Shown: positions 1-9,147, counted from the first letter of the stretch. The stretch: 58,139 bases of DNA from Rhodoplanes sp. (GCF_013377085.1 NZ_JACAAX010000043.1:1-58139); one strand, 5' to 3'. The notes: a model not told the origin generated them from the sequence alone. Made by a program: numbers and translations.

Positions 1-57
1 CCCACCCCGGTCGCGAGCTGCGCTCGCGCCCGACCCTCCCCCTCCAGGGGAGGGTGA
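1..57. repeat. Intergenic double inverted repeat
   Basis: Two short inverted repeats lie side by side: a GTCGCGAGC/GCTCGCG pair, then ACCCTCCCC paired with GGGGAGGGT around 33-55. They sit just beyond the stop codon of the minus-strand aldehyde dehydrogenase. CCCTCCCC/GGGGAGGG palindromes of this sort are common dispersed intergenic elements in GC-rich alphaproteobacteria and may also help end transcription. No T-tract follows, so a terminator role is uncertain. Confidence 0.45.
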
Positions 58-70
58 AGGGCACGCCGCC

Positions 71-1513
71 TCAAGCCTGCGTGTAGCTGGTCTTCACCGT
101 GGTGTAGAACTCGATGGCGTAGTGGCCCTGCTCGCGCGGGCCGTAGCTCGAGCCCTTCCGGCCGCCGAACGGGACGTGATAGTCGACGCCGGCGGTGGGC
201 AGGTTGACGTTGACCATGCCGGCGTCGGAGTTGCGCTTGAAGTGGGTCGCGTGCTTCAGGCTGGTCGTGCAGATGCCGGACGACAGACCGAACGTCGTGT
301 CGTTGGCGACGCCGAGCGCCTCGTCGTAGTCCTTCACCCGGATGACGGCGGCGACGGGGCCGAAAATCTCCTCGCGGACGATCTGCATGTCGGTCGAGCA
401 CTCGGTGAACAGCGCCGGCTGCAGGTAAAAGCCCTGCTTGTCGCGGTTCAGCCGCTCGCCGCCCCAGGCCAGCTTGGCGCCCTCCTTCTGGCCGATGGCG
501 ATATAGCGCAGATCCTGGTCGAGCTGGTTCTGGTCGACGACCGGGCCGATGCTGGTGCCGGGCTTGAGCGCGTCGTCGACGACGAGCTGCTTCATGCGGG
601 CGACCAGGCCCTCGACGAACCTGTCGTGGATCCCTTGCGTCACGACGAGGCGGGTGCCGGCCGTGCAGCGCTGGCCGGTCTGATAGAAGGCGCCGTTCGA
701 CGCAGCCTCGACCGCCACCGCGAGATCGGCGTCGTCGAGCACGACCAGCGGGCTCTTGCCGCCCATCTCGAGCTGCACCTTCTTCATCACCGGCGCCATG
801 ACGGCGGCCTGCGCGACTTTTCGTCCGGTGGCGACCGAGCCGGTGAACGAGATCGCGGCGACGTCGTCGTGATTGAGCAGCACGTCGCCGATCTCGGAGC
901 CGCGGCCCATCACCAGGTTGAACACGCCCTTGGGCAGGCCGGAGCGCGAGATGATGTCGGCGAGCGCCCAGGCGCAGCCGGGCACCAGATCGGCCGGCTT
1001 GATGACGACGCAGTTGCCGTAGGCCAGCGCCGGCGCGATCTTCCAGGCCGGAATGGCAATCGGAAAGTTCCACGGCGTGATCATGGCGACGACGCCGACC
1101 GGCTCGCGCGTCACGTCGACCTCGATGCCGGTCCGGGTCGAGGCGAATTTTTCGCCCGCCACCCGCACCGCTTCGCCGGCGAAGTAGCCGAACACCTGGC
1201 CGGCCCGCGTCACCTCGCCGATGCCGTCGCCGAGCGTCTTGCCCTCCTCGCGAGCCAGCAGGCGGCCGAGTTCCTCCTTGCGGGCGAGGATCTCGGTCGA
1301 GATCCTCATCAGCGCCTCGTAACGGTCGTGCGGATTGGAGCGCGAAAAAGCCGGGAACGCCGCCTTGGCGGCCGCGATGGCGGCGTTCGCCTCGGCGCGG
1401 CTGGCGCGGGCGTACTCGCCGACAACGTCGGAGACGTCCGACGGGTTGATGTCGGGGGCGGCATTGCCGGCGGGGATCCAGTCGCCGCCGATGAGATTCT
1501 GATGCACGGTCAT
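71..1513 (-). CDS. Aldehyde dehydrogenase, alpha-ketoglutaric semialdehyde type
   Basis: A 480-residue NAD(P)-dependent aldehyde dehydrogenase of full family length. The catalytic Cys is at 283 in GQRCTAGTR, the general base Glu at 249 in LEMGGKSP, the oxyanion Asn at 149 in TPWNFP, and the cofactor Lys at 172 in VIKPAD. The C-terminus FGGRKGSSYGPREQG resembles the alpha-ketoglutaric semialdehyde dehydrogenases used in sugar-acid and hydroxyproline breakdown (B. subtilis YcbD/GucD group), which oxidise the C5 semialdehyde to 2-oxoglutarate in the cytoplasm. No pathway partner is adjacent; an IlvD/Edd sugar-acid dehydratase lies 18 kb away. The family is secure; substrate is inferred from overall similarity only. 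Confidence 0.9.
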   Translation of the reverse strand: MTVHQNLIGGDWIPAGNAAPDINPSDVSDVVGEYARASRAEANAAIAAAKAAFPAFSRSNPHDRYEALMRISTEILARKEELGRLLAREEGKTLGDGIGEVTRAGQVFGYFAGEAVRVAGEKFASTRTGIEVDVTREPVGVVAMITPWNFPIAIPAWKIAPALAYGNCVVIKPADLVPGCAWALADIISRSGLPKGVFNLVMGRGSEIGDVLLNHDDVAAISFTGSVATGRKVAQAAVMAPVMKKVQLEMGGKSPLVVLDDADLAVAVEAASNGAFYQTGQRCTAGTRLVVTQGIHDRFVEGLVARMKQLVVDDALKPGTSIGPVVDQNQLDQDLRYIAIGQKEGAKLAWGGERLNRDKQGFYLQPALFTECSTDMQIVREEIFGPVAAVIRVKDYDEALGVANDTTFGLSSGICTTSLKHATHFKRNSDAGMVNVNLPTAGVDYHVPFGGRKGSSYGPREQGHYAIEFYTTVKTSYTQA

Positions 1514-1721
1514 GGGGATCTTCGTTTCTTCGGGTTGGGGGCGGCGATCATAGAGGCTCGCGGCGCCAGCGCAACGCGGCGCCCCGACACGCCGCAGCGC
1601 TTTTCAGTGGAGATGAATCGGCTCCCATCTCCGCTCGTCCCCGCGAAAGCGCTACGGGATGCACAGATCTCGTTTTGTCGAGACCATCTGGTGGTACGGC
1701 AAAAAGAGCGCCTTCCCCACC

Positions 1722-1818
1722 GTCGTCATCGCCGGGCTTGACCCGGCGATCCATCATCCTGCGAACAAAGCATTTTTGCGAAAATCGATGGATGCGCGGG
1801 TCGAGCCCGCGCATGACG
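1722..1818. repeat. Palindromic intergenic repeat (GCCGGGCTTGACCCGGC type)
   Basis: Two related arms face each other: GTCATCGCCGGGCTTGACCC at the left, and at the right a sequence whose complement begins GTCATGCGCGGGCTCGACCC. Each arm is itself a small hairpin, and an AT-richer spacer separates them. This is the widespread rhizobial intergenic palindrome often mistranslated as 'RGLDPRIH' peptides. Together with the next element it fills most of the gap between the dehydrogenase and cobT (1514-1958), where I see no gene. Confidence 0.7.
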
Positions 1819-1854
1819 CTCTCATGCATGGCAAGCCTTGTGTGCATCCCGTAG

Positions 1855-1920
1855 CGCGAAAGCGGGGACCCAGTGGCCGCTCGACACGTGGCCCTGGATT
1901 CCCGCTTTCGCGGGAATGAA
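1855..1920. repeat. Palindromic intergenic repeat (CCCGCTTTCGCGGG type)
   Basis: Inverted arms GCGAAAGCGGGGACCCAG and CTGGATTCCCGCTTTCGC flank about 25 bases. This is a second dispersed palindrome of the kind that gives spurious 'SFPRKRESR' peptides. It lies directly beyond the 3' end of the preceding repeat, downstream of the cobT stop on the minus strand. Confidence 0.65.
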
Positions 1921-1958
1921 CGGAGTGTGGGTCGAACTCGGCGAAACATGCACCCGGC

Positions 1959-2975
1959 TCAGCAGCTCTTCTCCGCCACGCCGGCTTCCGAAAAGGTCGC
2001 CATGCCGGCGTGGCACGACACCGCGGCGCGGGCGAGCAGCATCGCAGTCGCCGCCCCCGTCGCCTCGCCGAGCCGCATGCCGAGGTCGAGCAGCGGCACG
2101 AGGCCGAGCGCCACCAGCAGCGCCTTGTGACCGGGCTCGGCCGAGACATGGGCGGCGCGGCAATGGGCGAGCGCGTCGGCCGACATCCGCGCCAGCGGCA
2201 GCACGGCGGCGCTCGCCACGTAGCCGTCCAGGAGCATCGGCACGCCGTGGCGGCGCGCCGCCAGCGTCGCCCCCATCATGGCGGCGAGCTCGCGACCGCC
2301 GAGCGCCGCCGCGACGGCGAGCGGATCGCCGACCCGCGACCCGTGGCGCTGGAGGCCCGCCTCGATCGCGTCGCGCTTGCGGGCGAGGCCCTGGTCGTCG
2401 ACCCCGGTGCCGCGGCCGACCCAACGGGCGGCGCCGCCGCCGAGCAGGGCCGCGCAGAGCGCGGCCGCCGCCGTGGTGTTGCCGATGCCCATTTCGCCGA
2501 CCGCCAAAAGGTCGTCCTCGGGCGACACCGCCTCCCAGCCGGCCGAGACGGCGGCCAGGAAGGCGGCCTCGTCCATGGCGGGCCCCTTGGTGAAGTCGCC
2601 GGTCGGCCGGTCGAGCTCGAGCGACACCACCTTCAGGGCCGCCCCGGCCGTCTCGGCGAGACGATTGATCGCAGCGCCGCCGGCCGCATAGTTGGCCACC
2701 ATCTGGGCCGTGACGTCGATCGGGAAGGCCGAGACGCCGCGCGCCGCGACGCCGTGATTGCCGGCGAACACCACGATGGAGATGCGGTCGAGCGTGGGGA
2801 TCGGCCGGCCCTGCCAGCGGGCGAGCCAGACCGCGAGATCCTCCAGCCGGCCGAGGCTGCCCGGCGGCTTGGTGAGCACGGCCTGGCGCGCCAGGGCGGC
2901 CGCGGCGGCGGTCTCGTCGCCGGCCGGCAGGTCGCGACAGGCGGCGCGGAGGTCGTCTAAAGTGGGGAAGATCAA
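1959..2975 (-). CDS. cobT: Nicotinate-nucleotide--dimethylbenzimidazole phosphoribosyltransferase
   Basis: 338 residues, normal for CobT. The enzyme transfers phosphoribose from nicotinate mononucleotide to 5,6-dimethylbenzimidazole, giving alpha-ribazole phosphate for the lower ligand of cobalamin; it is cytoplasmic. Recognisable blocks are KPPGSLGRLEDLA near the N-terminus, VVFAGNHGVAARGVSAFP, and GEMGIGNTTAAAAL in the middle. The start is TTG at 2975, supported by AAAAGGA seven bases upstream on the minus strand. It is divergent from cobS with only 15 bases between the two start codons, and both act in the same nucleotide-loop assembly step. Confidence 0.95.
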   Translation of the reverse strand: MIFPTLDDLRAACRDLPAGDETAAAAALARQAVLTKPPGSLGRLEDLAVWLARWQGRPIPTLDRISIVVFAGNHGVAARGVSAFPIDVTAQMVANYAAGGAAINRLAETAGAALKVVSLELDRPTGDFTKGPAMDEAAFLAAVSAGWEAVSPEDDLLAVGEMGIGNTTAAAALCAALLGGGAARWVGRGTGVDDQGLARKRDAIEAGLQRHGSRVGDPLAVAAALGGRELAAMMGATLAARRHGVPMLLDGYVASAAVLPLARMSADALAHCRAAHVSAEPGHKALLVALGLVPLLDLGMRLGEATGAATAMLLARAAVSCHAGMATFSEAGVAEKSC

Positions 2976-2990
2976 GGTGAGTCCTTTTCA
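2976..2990. promoter_or_regulatory. Back-to-back ribosome binding sites of cobT and cobS
   Basis: The gap between the two divergent starts holds the cobT Shine-Dalgarno (AAAAGGA on the minus strand). The cobS site (AAGGTGAG on the plus strand) overlaps the first codons of cobT. There is no room for a promoter or a cobalamin riboswitch here, so each gene's promoter must lie inside the other gene or the transcripts must overlap. Confidence 0.6.
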
Positions 2991-3773
2991 ATGACCAACA
3001 CGTTCGGGACTGGAAACACGCTCCGCGACTGGCAGGACGACCTCCGTCTGGCGATCGGCCTGCTGACCCGAATCCCGATGCCCCATCCGGACGGGGCGGC
3101 GCCGTCATACCTCGCCCGGGCGCTGCGAGTCTTCCCGCTCGTCGGGGCGCTGATCGGCGGGGTCATCGGGGTTGCTTATTTGGGTATCCTGCTGGCCGGC
3201 GTGCCGTCGCTGCCGGCGGCGGCGCTGGCGCTCGGGATCGGCGCGCTGTTGACGGGCGGCCTGCACGAGGACGGGCTCGCCGATGTCGGCGACGGCTTCG
3301 GCGGCGGCCGCGACAAGGCCCGGAAGCTCGAGATCATGCGCGACAGCCGGCTCGGCACCTACGGGGCGCTCGCGCTGATCGTGGCCTTCGCGGTCAAGCT
3401 GTTCGCGCTCGCCGCCCTGCCCCGGATCGCCGTGCTGCCCGTGCTGGTGACGGCGCATGCGCTCGGCCGCGCCGCCATCCCGGCCCTGTCGGTGAAGCTG
3501 CCGGCGGCCCGCACCGACGGGCTCGGCGCCAAGGTCGGCGCCCCGAGCAAGGCCGTCGCCGTCACGGCCGCCGTCCTCGCCGTGCTGGTCACGCTGATCA
3601 TGCTGCCCGTCAAGGAGGCCCTGCTCGCCATGGCCCTCGCGGCCGCGGCCGCGGCGGCCATCGCGGCGCTGGCGATGCGCCAGATCGGCGGCCAGACCGG
3701 CGACGTGCTCGGCGCCGCCGAGCAGGCCGTCGAGATCGCCGTGCTGGTGATGGCCGCGGCGCGGTTCGGGTGA
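2991..3773 (+). CDS. cobS: Adenosylcobinamide-GDP ribazoletransferase (cobalamin synthase)
   Basis: 260 residues. Joins adenosylcobinamide-GDP and alpha-ribazole or its phosphate to make adenosylcobalamin or its phosphate; an integral inner-membrane enzyme. The hallmark TGGLHEDGLADVGDGFGGG is present near residues 84-102, followed by RDSRLGTYGALAL. Several hydrophobic helices follow, ending with a very Ala-rich one. It starts 15 bases from divergent cobT and is followed after 4 bases by the CobC-like phosphatase, so cobS and the phosphatase probably form an operon. Confidence 0.95.
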   Translation: MTNTFGTGNTLRDWQDDLRLAIGLLTRIPMPHPDGAAPSYLARALRVFPLVGALIGGVIGVAYLGILLAGVPSLPAAALALGIGALLTGGLHEDGLADVGDGFGGGRDKARKLEIMRDSRLGTYGALALIVAFAVKLFALAALPRIAVLPVLVTAHALGRAAIPALSVKLPAARTDGLGAKVGAPSKAVAVTAAVLAVLVTLIMLPVKEALLAMALAAAAAAAIAALAMRQIGGQTGDVLGAAEQAVEIAVLVMAAARFG

Positions 3774-3777
3774 GGCC

Positions 3778-4359
3778 ATGTCGGATCCCGAACTGCGCCT
3801 CTGGCTGATCCGTCACGCGCCCGTCGCCGGCCCGCGCGACATCATCCATCCGCCGGACGCCCCGGCCGACACCAGCGACGCGGCGGCGATCGCGGCCGTG
3901 AAGGAGCAGCTCCCGCCCGGGGCCGCCGTCTATGCGAGCCCGGCGCAGCGCACGCTGGCGACCGCCCAGGCGCTCGGCCTCGAACCGACGCCGGAGCCGG
4001 ATTTTCGCGAGCAGGGTTTCGGCGCCTGGACGGGCCGCCGGCATGCCGAGCTCGAAACCGAGCTGGGCGCCGCCTACGCCACGTTCTGGCGTTCGCCGGC
4101 CCGCCGCCGCCCCCCGGGGGGCGAGAGCTTCGTCGATCAGATCGAGCGGGTCCGGCGCGGCCTCAAGGCCCTTCCCGAAGGCGAGGCCGTGCTGGTGGTG
4201 CACTCCGGCACCATCCGGGCCGTGCTGGCGATCGCGCTGGACGTGCCGCCCGAGAGCGCGCTGCGCTTCGTCATCGCGCCGCTGTCGCTCACCCGCATCG
4301 ACCGTGTCGGCGGCGGCAGCGGCGGCGGCTGGCGCATCCGCTACGTCAACCGCCGCTGA
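3778..4359 (+). CDS. cobC: Histidine phosphatase, probable alpha-ribazole phosphatase
   Basis: 193 residues of the phosphoglycerate-mutase-like histidine phosphatase superfamily. The N-terminal LWLIRHAPV carries the catalytic RH motif (RHA rather than the usual RHG), YASPAQRTLATAQAL supplies the second Arg region, and VLVVHSGTIRAVLA has the second catalytic His. Position four bases after cobS, with a GAGG ribosome site, argues that it removes phosphate from alpha-ribazole phosphate or adenosylcobalamin phosphate. The superfamily is broad, so the substrate rests on context. A Gly/Ser-rich stretch near the C-terminus is low complexity. Confidence 0.85.
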   Translation: MSDPELRLWLIRHAPVAGPRDIIHPPDAPADTSDAAAIAAVKEQLPPGAAVYASPAQRTLATAQALGLEPTPEPDFREQGFGAWTGRRHAELETELGAAYATFWRSPARRRPPGGESFVDQIERVRRGLKALPEGEAVLVVHSGTIRAVLAIALDVPPESALRFVIAPLSLTRIDRVGGGSGGGWRIRYVNRR

Positions 4360-4399
4360 TCAGGACCGGTGCCGCGTCGTGGCTCGGGCCGGCTGTCGC

Positions 4400-6091
4400 T
4401 CACGCCGCCCGCACGGTGGCGAGGAACCTCTCCACCTCGGAGCGGAGCTGATTGCTCTCGACGGCGAGCTGGCCGGCCGCGCTCAGCACCTCACCGGAGG
4501 CCGCACCTGTCTCCTCGGCGCCGCGGCTGACCTCGGTGATGTTCTCGGCCACCTGGGTGGTGCCGGCCGCCGCCTGCTGGATGTTGCGCGAGATCTCCGA
4601 GGTCGCCGCGCCCTGCTCCTCGACCGCCGCCGCGATGGCGGAAGCGATCTCGGCGATCTGGCCGATCGTGCCGCTGATCTCCTTGATGGCGCCGACCGAC
4701 TCCTGCGTCGCCTGTTGCATGCCGGCGATCTGGGCGCCGATCTCGCCCGTCGCCTTGGCGGTCTGCGCCGCCAACGCCTTCACCTCTTGAGCCACCACGG
4801 CGAAGCCGCGCCCCGCCTCGCCGGCGCGCGCCGCCTCGATGGTGGCGTTGAGCGCCAGCAGGTTGGTCTGCTCGGCGATCGCCGTGATCAGCTTGACCAC
4901 GTCGCCGATCTTGTTGGCCGCCACCGACAGCGCGCCGACGCGCGCATCGGTCTTGGCCGCCTGGCTCACCGCCGCGTCGGCGATGCGGCTCGACGCCTGC
5001 ACCTGGCGGCCGATCTCGTGCACCGACGACGTCATCTCGTTGGTCGCCGCCGCGACGGCCTGGACGTTGGTCGAGGCCTCCTCCGATGCGGCGCTGACGG
5101 TCGCCGACATCTGCTGGGTCGTGTCGGCCGTGCGGGTCAGCGTGGTCGCGGTCGCCTCCAGCTCGGTCGCCGCCGACGACACCGTGCCGATGATGCCGCC
5201 GACCGCAGTTTCGAACTGATCGGCCAGCCGAACCATGTCGGCCTTGCGTTGCGCCGCGGCGCGCGCCTCGGCCTCCTTCTGCTCGGCCTCCATGGCCTGG
5301 ACCCGGACGAGATTGTCCTTGAAGACCTGCATGGCGTTCGCCATGCCACCGATCTCGTCCTTGCGGCCAACTCCCTCGATGGCGACCGAGAGGTCACGGT
5401 CGGCGAGCCGCTGCATGGCCGCCGTCATCCGAGCGATCGGACCCGACACGCCGGAGACGATCGCCCAGCCGGCGCCGATGCAGAGCAGCGTCGCGAAGGC
5501 GAGCGCGCCGAGGATCATGGTGCGGGAGGCGACGTACACCTCGGCGCCGCGGCTCGCCTCCGCCTGGCCTTCACGCACCGTGAGGGCCAGCGTGTCGGTG
5601 AGCACCTTTCGCATGCGCACCGAGTTCTCGCGCATGGGGCCGATGTAGAGCGCCGTGCTGGCCGCGACGTCGTTCTTCCGCGACAGCGACAGGAGGGTCC
5701 GGCTCTTCTCCTGATAGTCGCCCCACTCCTTCTTGAACGCCTGCGCGAGAGCCTGCTGCTCGGGCGTCCTCGCCATCGGCTCGTAGGCGCGCCACGCCTC
5801 GTCGATCGCCTTGAGGGCGACCGCCATGGCGGCCTCCTGACGATCCATCGCGTCGTCCGAGCGATCGAGCACATGGGTGCCCTGATTGACCCGATACTGC
5901 TCGGTGGACTTGGCGACGGTCGCGAGCAGGCCGGTGGCCGGGAGCCAGTTGTCGCGGATCTCGGCCGCTGCGGCGTTGACATTGCCGATGCGATCGATCG
6001 CGAACCAGCCGAGCCCTGCGGTCGTCAGCGCCGCGGCGGCGAATGCCGCAATGACCTTCTGGCGGATCGAGAACGAGAGATGTCGCGTCAT
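4400..6091 (-). CDS. Methyl-accepting chemotaxis protein (four-helix sensor)
   Basis: 563 residues. TM1 lies at about 12-33; a periplasmic helical region of about 155 residues of the 4HB_MCP kind follows, then TM2 near 192-213, a HAMP domain ([20 protein letters not shown]), and a signalling domain with the hairpin tip [20 protein letters not shown]. The C-terminus [11 protein letters not shown] is shared with the two neighbouring receptors and is not the CheR-tethering NWETF pentapeptide. It would relay an unknown stimulus to CheW/CheA. No che gene is nearby, so this is an orphan receptor. Its 3' end is almost identical in nucleotides to that of the next receptor, showing recent duplication or gene conversion. 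Confidence 0.93.
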   Translation of the reverse strand: MTRHLSFSIRQKVIAAFAAAALTTAGLGWFAIDRIGNVNAAAAEIRDNWLPATGLLATVAKSTEQYRVNQGTHVLDRSDDAMDRQEAAMAVALKAIDEAWRAYEPMARTPEQQALAQAFKKEWGDYQEKSRTLLSLSRKNDVAASTALYIGPMRENSVRMRKVLTDTLALTVREGQAEASRGAEVYVASRTMILGALAFATLLCIGAGWAIVSGVSGPIARMTAAMQRLADRDLSVAIEGVGRKDEIGGMANAMQVFKDNLVRVQAMEAEQKEAEARAAAQRKADMVRLADQFETAVGGIIGTVSSAATELEATATTLTRTADTTQQMSATVSAASEEASTNVQAVAAATNEMTSSVHEIGRQVQASSRIADAAVSQAAKTDARVGALSVAANKIGDVVKLITAIAEQTNLLALNATIEAARAGEAGRGFAVVAQEVKALAAQTAKATGEIGAQIAGMQQATQESVGAIKEISGTIGQIAEIASAIAAAVEEQGAATSEISRNIQQAAAGTTQVAENITEVSRGAEETGAASGEVLSAAGQLAVESNQLRSEVERFLATVRAA

Positions 6092-6109
6092 GGTCAGGCC
6101 GATCTAAGA

Positions 6110-6290
6110 GTATGGAGAGATGCCTAGCCTGACGGAAACACAGATATATTTAAGTATATTTAATACGATAAACACGATCGACATTCAGTATCCGGCGACC
6201 GAAATCGATAGTCTGTTATTACTATATTCTGTTGCACTTCGTGAAACGACTAAGCTAGTTGCTTTAATGATTGCGACCAGGACTCGGCCC
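6110..6290. other. AT-rich intergenic block between two chemoreceptor genes
   Basis: A stretch of mostly A and T (for example ATATATTTAAGTATATTT near 6144-6161) stands out sharply against GC-rich surroundings. It lies upstream of the 4400-6091 receptor and downstream of the 6340-8031 receptor, so it likely carries the promoter of the former. I could not identify a convincing sigma-28 or sigma-54 site. Confidence 0.5.
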
Positions 6291-6339
6291 GAGGCTCCGC
6301 CGCCGCATCACCGCGGCGGCACGCCGATGCATGTCGTCC

Positions 6340-8031
6340 TCACGCCGCCCGCACGGTGGCGAGGAACCTCTCCACCTCGGAGCGGAGGCGCTTGCTTTCG
6401 TCGGCGAGCTGGCCGGCGGCGCTCAACACCTCTCCGGAGGCCGCGCCGGTCTCGCCGGCGCCGCGGCTCACCTCGACGATGTTCTCGGCGACCTGCGTGG
6501 TTCCGGCCGACGCCTGCTGGATGTTGCGCGAGATCTCGGAGGTCGCCGCACCCTGCTCCTCGACGGCCGCCGCGATCGCCGAGGCGATCTCGGCGATCTG
6601 GCCGATGGTACCGCTGATCTCCTTGATGGCACTGACCGAGTCCTGCGTCGCCGCCTGCATGCCGGAGATCTGCGCCGCGATGTCGCCCGTCGCCTTGGCG
6701 GTCTGGGCGGCGAGCGCCTTCACCTCGGAGGCGACGACCGCGAATCCCTTGCCGGCCTCGCCGGCCCGCGCCGCCTCGATGGTGGCGTTGAGCGCCAGAA
6801 GATTGGTCTGCTCGGCGATCGCCGTGATCATCTTGACCACGTCGCCGATGCGGCTCGCCGCCTGCGACAGATCGCCGACGCGGGCGTCGGTCCTCGCCGC
6901 CTGGCTCACCGCCTCCTCGGCGATGCGGCTCGACGCCTGCACCTGGCGACCGATCTCGCCGATCGACGAGGTCATCTCGTTGGTCGCCGCGGCGACCGCC
7001 TGGACGTTGGTCGATGCCTCCTCCGAGGCGGCACTGACGGTCGCCGACATCTGCTGGGTCATCTCGGCCGTGCGGGTCAGCGTGGTGGCGGTCACCTCCA
7101 GCTCGGTCGCCGCCGACGACACCGTGCCGATGATGCCGCCCACCGCCGCCTCGAACTCGCCGGCGAGCCGATGCATGTCGTCCTTGCGCTGGGCCACGGC
7201 GCGCGCCTCCGCCTCTTTCCGCTCGGCTTCGAGTTGCCCACGCTCGACCGCATTGGACTTGAAGACGGCGACCGCCTCGGCCATCTCGCCGACCTCGTCG
7301 CGCCGGCCGACTCCGGGGATCGCGACGTCGAGCTTGCCGGCCGCGAGCTCCTTCATGGCGCCGGTCATCTGACGCAACGGCCTGGTGATCCGCCGCGCCA
7401 TGACGATCGAGATGGCGAGCGTGATCAGGAGCACCAGCGCGGCGGCGATCAGGGTGCGCTGGGTCGCGGCCCAGGTCTGCGCCTGCAGATCGTCGACATA
7501 GACGCCGCTGCCGACCACCCACTGCCACGGGGCAAAGGCCGCCGCATAGGTGAGCTTCGGCTGCGGCGTCTCGGCGCCCGGCTTCGACCAGATATAGTCG
7601 AGATAGCCGGCACCGTTCTTGCGGACGGTGTCGTTCAGGGCCACCGTGATGAGGACGCCGTTGGCGTCCTTGAGGTTGGAGAGATCCTTGCCGACGATCT
7701 GCGGCGACAGCGGATGCATGAGCATCGTGTTGCTCATGTTCTGGACGAAGAAGTAGTCGTTGTTGCCGTAGCGCATCTTGGAGAGGCGGGCGAGCGCCCG
7801 CGCCTGAGCGTCGGCGACGGTGGCGTCGCCCTTCTCGGCGGCCGCGTGCTCCTCCTTGATGACCCCGACGGCCAGCTCGACGAGATGACGAAGCTCGATC
7901 TGCTTCTGCTCCTTCAGGCTCGAGGCGAGCTCTCGCGAATCGAGAAGGGTGACGCCGAGCAGGCCGAGAAATGCCAGGCCGATGAGGGCGTAGATCTTCC
8001 GGCCGATGGTCATGTCGAGTCGCGAGCGCAT
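6340..8031 (-). CDS. Methyl-accepting chemotaxis protein with Cache-type sensor
   Basis: 563 residues from the ATG at 8031, which has GGAG upstream; a longer frame to 8214 adds 61 residues that do not look like protein. TM1 is near 10-30. The periplasmic part contains a single-Cache type domain ([15 protein letters not shown], then WSKPGAE and [14 protein letters not shown]), a fold that usually binds small organic acids or similar ligands. TM2, HAMP ([20 protein letters not shown]) and a signalling domain with [20 protein letters not shown] follow. It ends in [11 protein letters not shown] like its downstream neighbour. The ligand cannot be told from sequence. Confidence 0.93.
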   Translation of the reverse strand: MRSRLDMTIGRKIYALIGLAFLGLLGVTLLDSRELASSLKEQKQIELRHLVELAVGVIKEEHAAAEKGDATVADAQARALARLSKMRYGNNDYFFVQNMSNTMLMHPLSPQIVGKDLSNLKDANGVLITVALNDTVRKNGAGYLDYIWSKPGAETPQPKLTYAAAFAPWQWVVGSGVYVDDLQAQTWAATQRTLIAAALVLLITLAISIVMARRITRPLRQMTGAMKELAAGKLDVAIPGVGRRDEVGEMAEAVAVFKSNAVERGQLEAERKEAEARAVAQRKDDMHRLAGEFEAAVGGIIGTVSSAATELEVTATTLTRTAEMTQQMSATVSAASEEASTNVQAVAAATNEMTSSIGEIGRQVQASSRIAEEAVSQAARTDARVGDLSQAASRIGDVVKMITAIAEQTNLLALNATIEAARAGEAGKGFAVVASEVKALAAQTAKATGDIAAQISGMQAATQDSVSAIKEISGTIGQIAEIASAIAAAVEEQGAATSEISRNIQQASAGTTQVAENIVEVSRGAGETGAASGEVLSAAGQLADESKRLRSEVERFLATVRAA

Positions 8032-8530
8032 CGCGTCGTCTCCGGTTCGATGGGGCCGTCGACTGTTCGGCCCGATGCGGCAGGCGGTCTTGACGCGATC
8101 TGCCGACGGACAGATGCGTCCGGACGAGGCCAGCGCATAACCAGGCGAGCGAACGACGGGAGGTAACGGACCACGACGTTCAGAGTTGGCGAGAATTCTT
8201 AAAATTGAATGCAACGACGATGCGGCGGAGCCAAATATTGCTTTCGTAACGAGGGCTTAGATCGACCACCAGATCGTACTACATCCGCGAGATCTTTGTA
8301 TGATGATACCTTTCATGCTGGTCAAAGAACTCGCCGGCGCCCCGCGCAGACGAAGCATGACGATGCATGGCCGGCAGATCGGACCGCGCGTCATCGCCTC
8401 GGCTGGAACATGGCCCGGCGACGTGGGAACGGGGCCGCCGTGGACCATGCGTTCATGTCGACAGAGAAGGAGAGCGTTCCGGTTTCAACCGAACGGAACA
8501 CGCTCCAGGCCGATCAGGGACGTGCGGCTG
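8032..8530. other. Non-coding gap between chemoreceptor gene and receptor remnant
   Basis: About 500 bases with no gene I can support. It includes the upstream region of the 6340-8031 receptor, with an AT-richer patch near 8195-8300, and ends in a palindromic element at 8472-8505. Confidence 0.5.
8472..8505. repeat. Palindromic element / possible terminator
   Basis: GAGCGTTCCG and CGGAACACGCTC are opposing arms around an inner GGTT-TC-AACC hairpin. It sits just downstream of the stop codon of the receptor remnant. It resembles the GAGCG-type intergenic element at 19513-19625 and could act as a weak terminator, though no T-tract is seen. Confidence 0.4.
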
Positions 8531-8689
8531 TCAGGCAGCTCGCACGGTCTGCAGGAATTTCTCGACCTCGAGCTCGAGGCGGTTGCTTTCGCTCGCCAGC
8601 GACCGTGCCGAGGACAGCAGCCGCGCCTTACCCGCGCCGGTCTCGCCGGCACCGCGGCTCAGGTCGGAGATGTTGCGGGCGATCTCGCC
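8531..8689 (-). pseudogene. Chemoreceptor 3'-end remnant
   Basis: About 52 codons ending in [11 protein letters not shown] match the C-terminus of the 9184-11196 receptor. The remnant reads [18 protein letters not shown] where the intact gene has [11 protein letters not shown]...VDRGAAETG, so roughly 14 codons are missing inside it. Upstream of GEIARN the frame loses all similarity to receptors and runs through the tRNA gene region, so no start or sensor domain remains. It is best read as the leftover of a fourth receptor in this cluster. The frame stays open to the stop, which suggests the loss is not ancient or that GC bias keeps it open. Confidence 0.75.
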
Positions 8690-8848
8690 CGCCGGCCGGC
8701 CTGCACGAGGCTGCCCTACGCCTTGCGGACGGTTGATGCGCCGCGCCGCCCGATGGGTTATACGGGCTGCCACGCGGCAATCCGCGGCGCGCCAGCGCAA
8801 GCATCGGTTGCGCCGAGGCCTGCCGGGCCCGGTCAACGCCGGGCGCAT

Positions 8849-8925
8849 GGCCCCGTAGCTCAGTCGGATAGAGCAGCAGCCTTCTAAGCTGAAGGTCGGA
8901 GGTTCGAGTCCTCCCGGGGTCGCCA
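8849..8925 (+). tRNA. tRNA-Arg (anticodon TCT)
   Basis: A 77-base cloverleaf with encoded CCA. Acceptor GGCCCCG pairs with CGGGGTC (one G-U); the D arm is GCTC...GAGC; the anticodon loop CTTCTAA at 8881-8887 puts TCT at 8883-8885; the T arm is GGAGG-TTCGAGT-CCTCC; the discriminator is G, then CCA. The top pair of the anticodon stem is a G.A mismatch. It reads AGA/AGG, rare codons in a GC-rich genome. The remnant of a chemoreceptor gene lies about 160 bases to its left. Confidence 0.95.
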
Positions 8926-9125
8926 CTCTCGCGCTGGCCCAATACTCTGAAGATAAAAGAGATTCTGAAATCCCGACGCGGGCCGACCGGCACACGACCG
9001 CATCCGGGTGGGCGGCGAACTCGATGCGTACCCGCTCTCCAGGTCGCGTGGTCTTCCGACTTTTACGCACGGACGCATCGATGGGGGCACGACCCGACGC
9101 AGTCACATCCCCAATAAACAGCAGA

Positions 9126-9147
9126 CGCGGTGCCTCTCGACACCGCG
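9126..9147 (-). terminator. Stem-loop downstream of chemoreceptor gene
   Basis: CGCGGTG and CACCGCG form a seven-base stem with an eight-base loop, about 40 bases past the stop of the 9184-11196 receptor. On the minus strand it is followed by a T-rich stretch (TCTGCTGTTTATT), consistent with a weak intrinsic terminator. The rest of 8926-9183 holds nothing I recognise. Confidence 0.45.

Noticed and set aside
122-1741. A 539-codon plus-strand frame over the aldehyde dehydrogenase
   Set aside because: Antisense shadow of a gene with complete catalytic motifs.
1548-1949. Open frames giving 'RGLDPRIH' and 'SFPRKRESR' peptides
   Set aside because: They are translations of palindromic intergenic repeats, a known source of false proteins.
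2960-3000. A cobalamin riboswitch controlling cobT or cobS
   Set aside because: Only 15 bases separate the start codons; no B12-box sequence was seen.
8531-9106. The full 191-codon frame as a complete gene
   Set aside because: Only the last 52 codons resemble a protein; the rest runs antisense through tRNA-Arg, so it is treated as a remnant.
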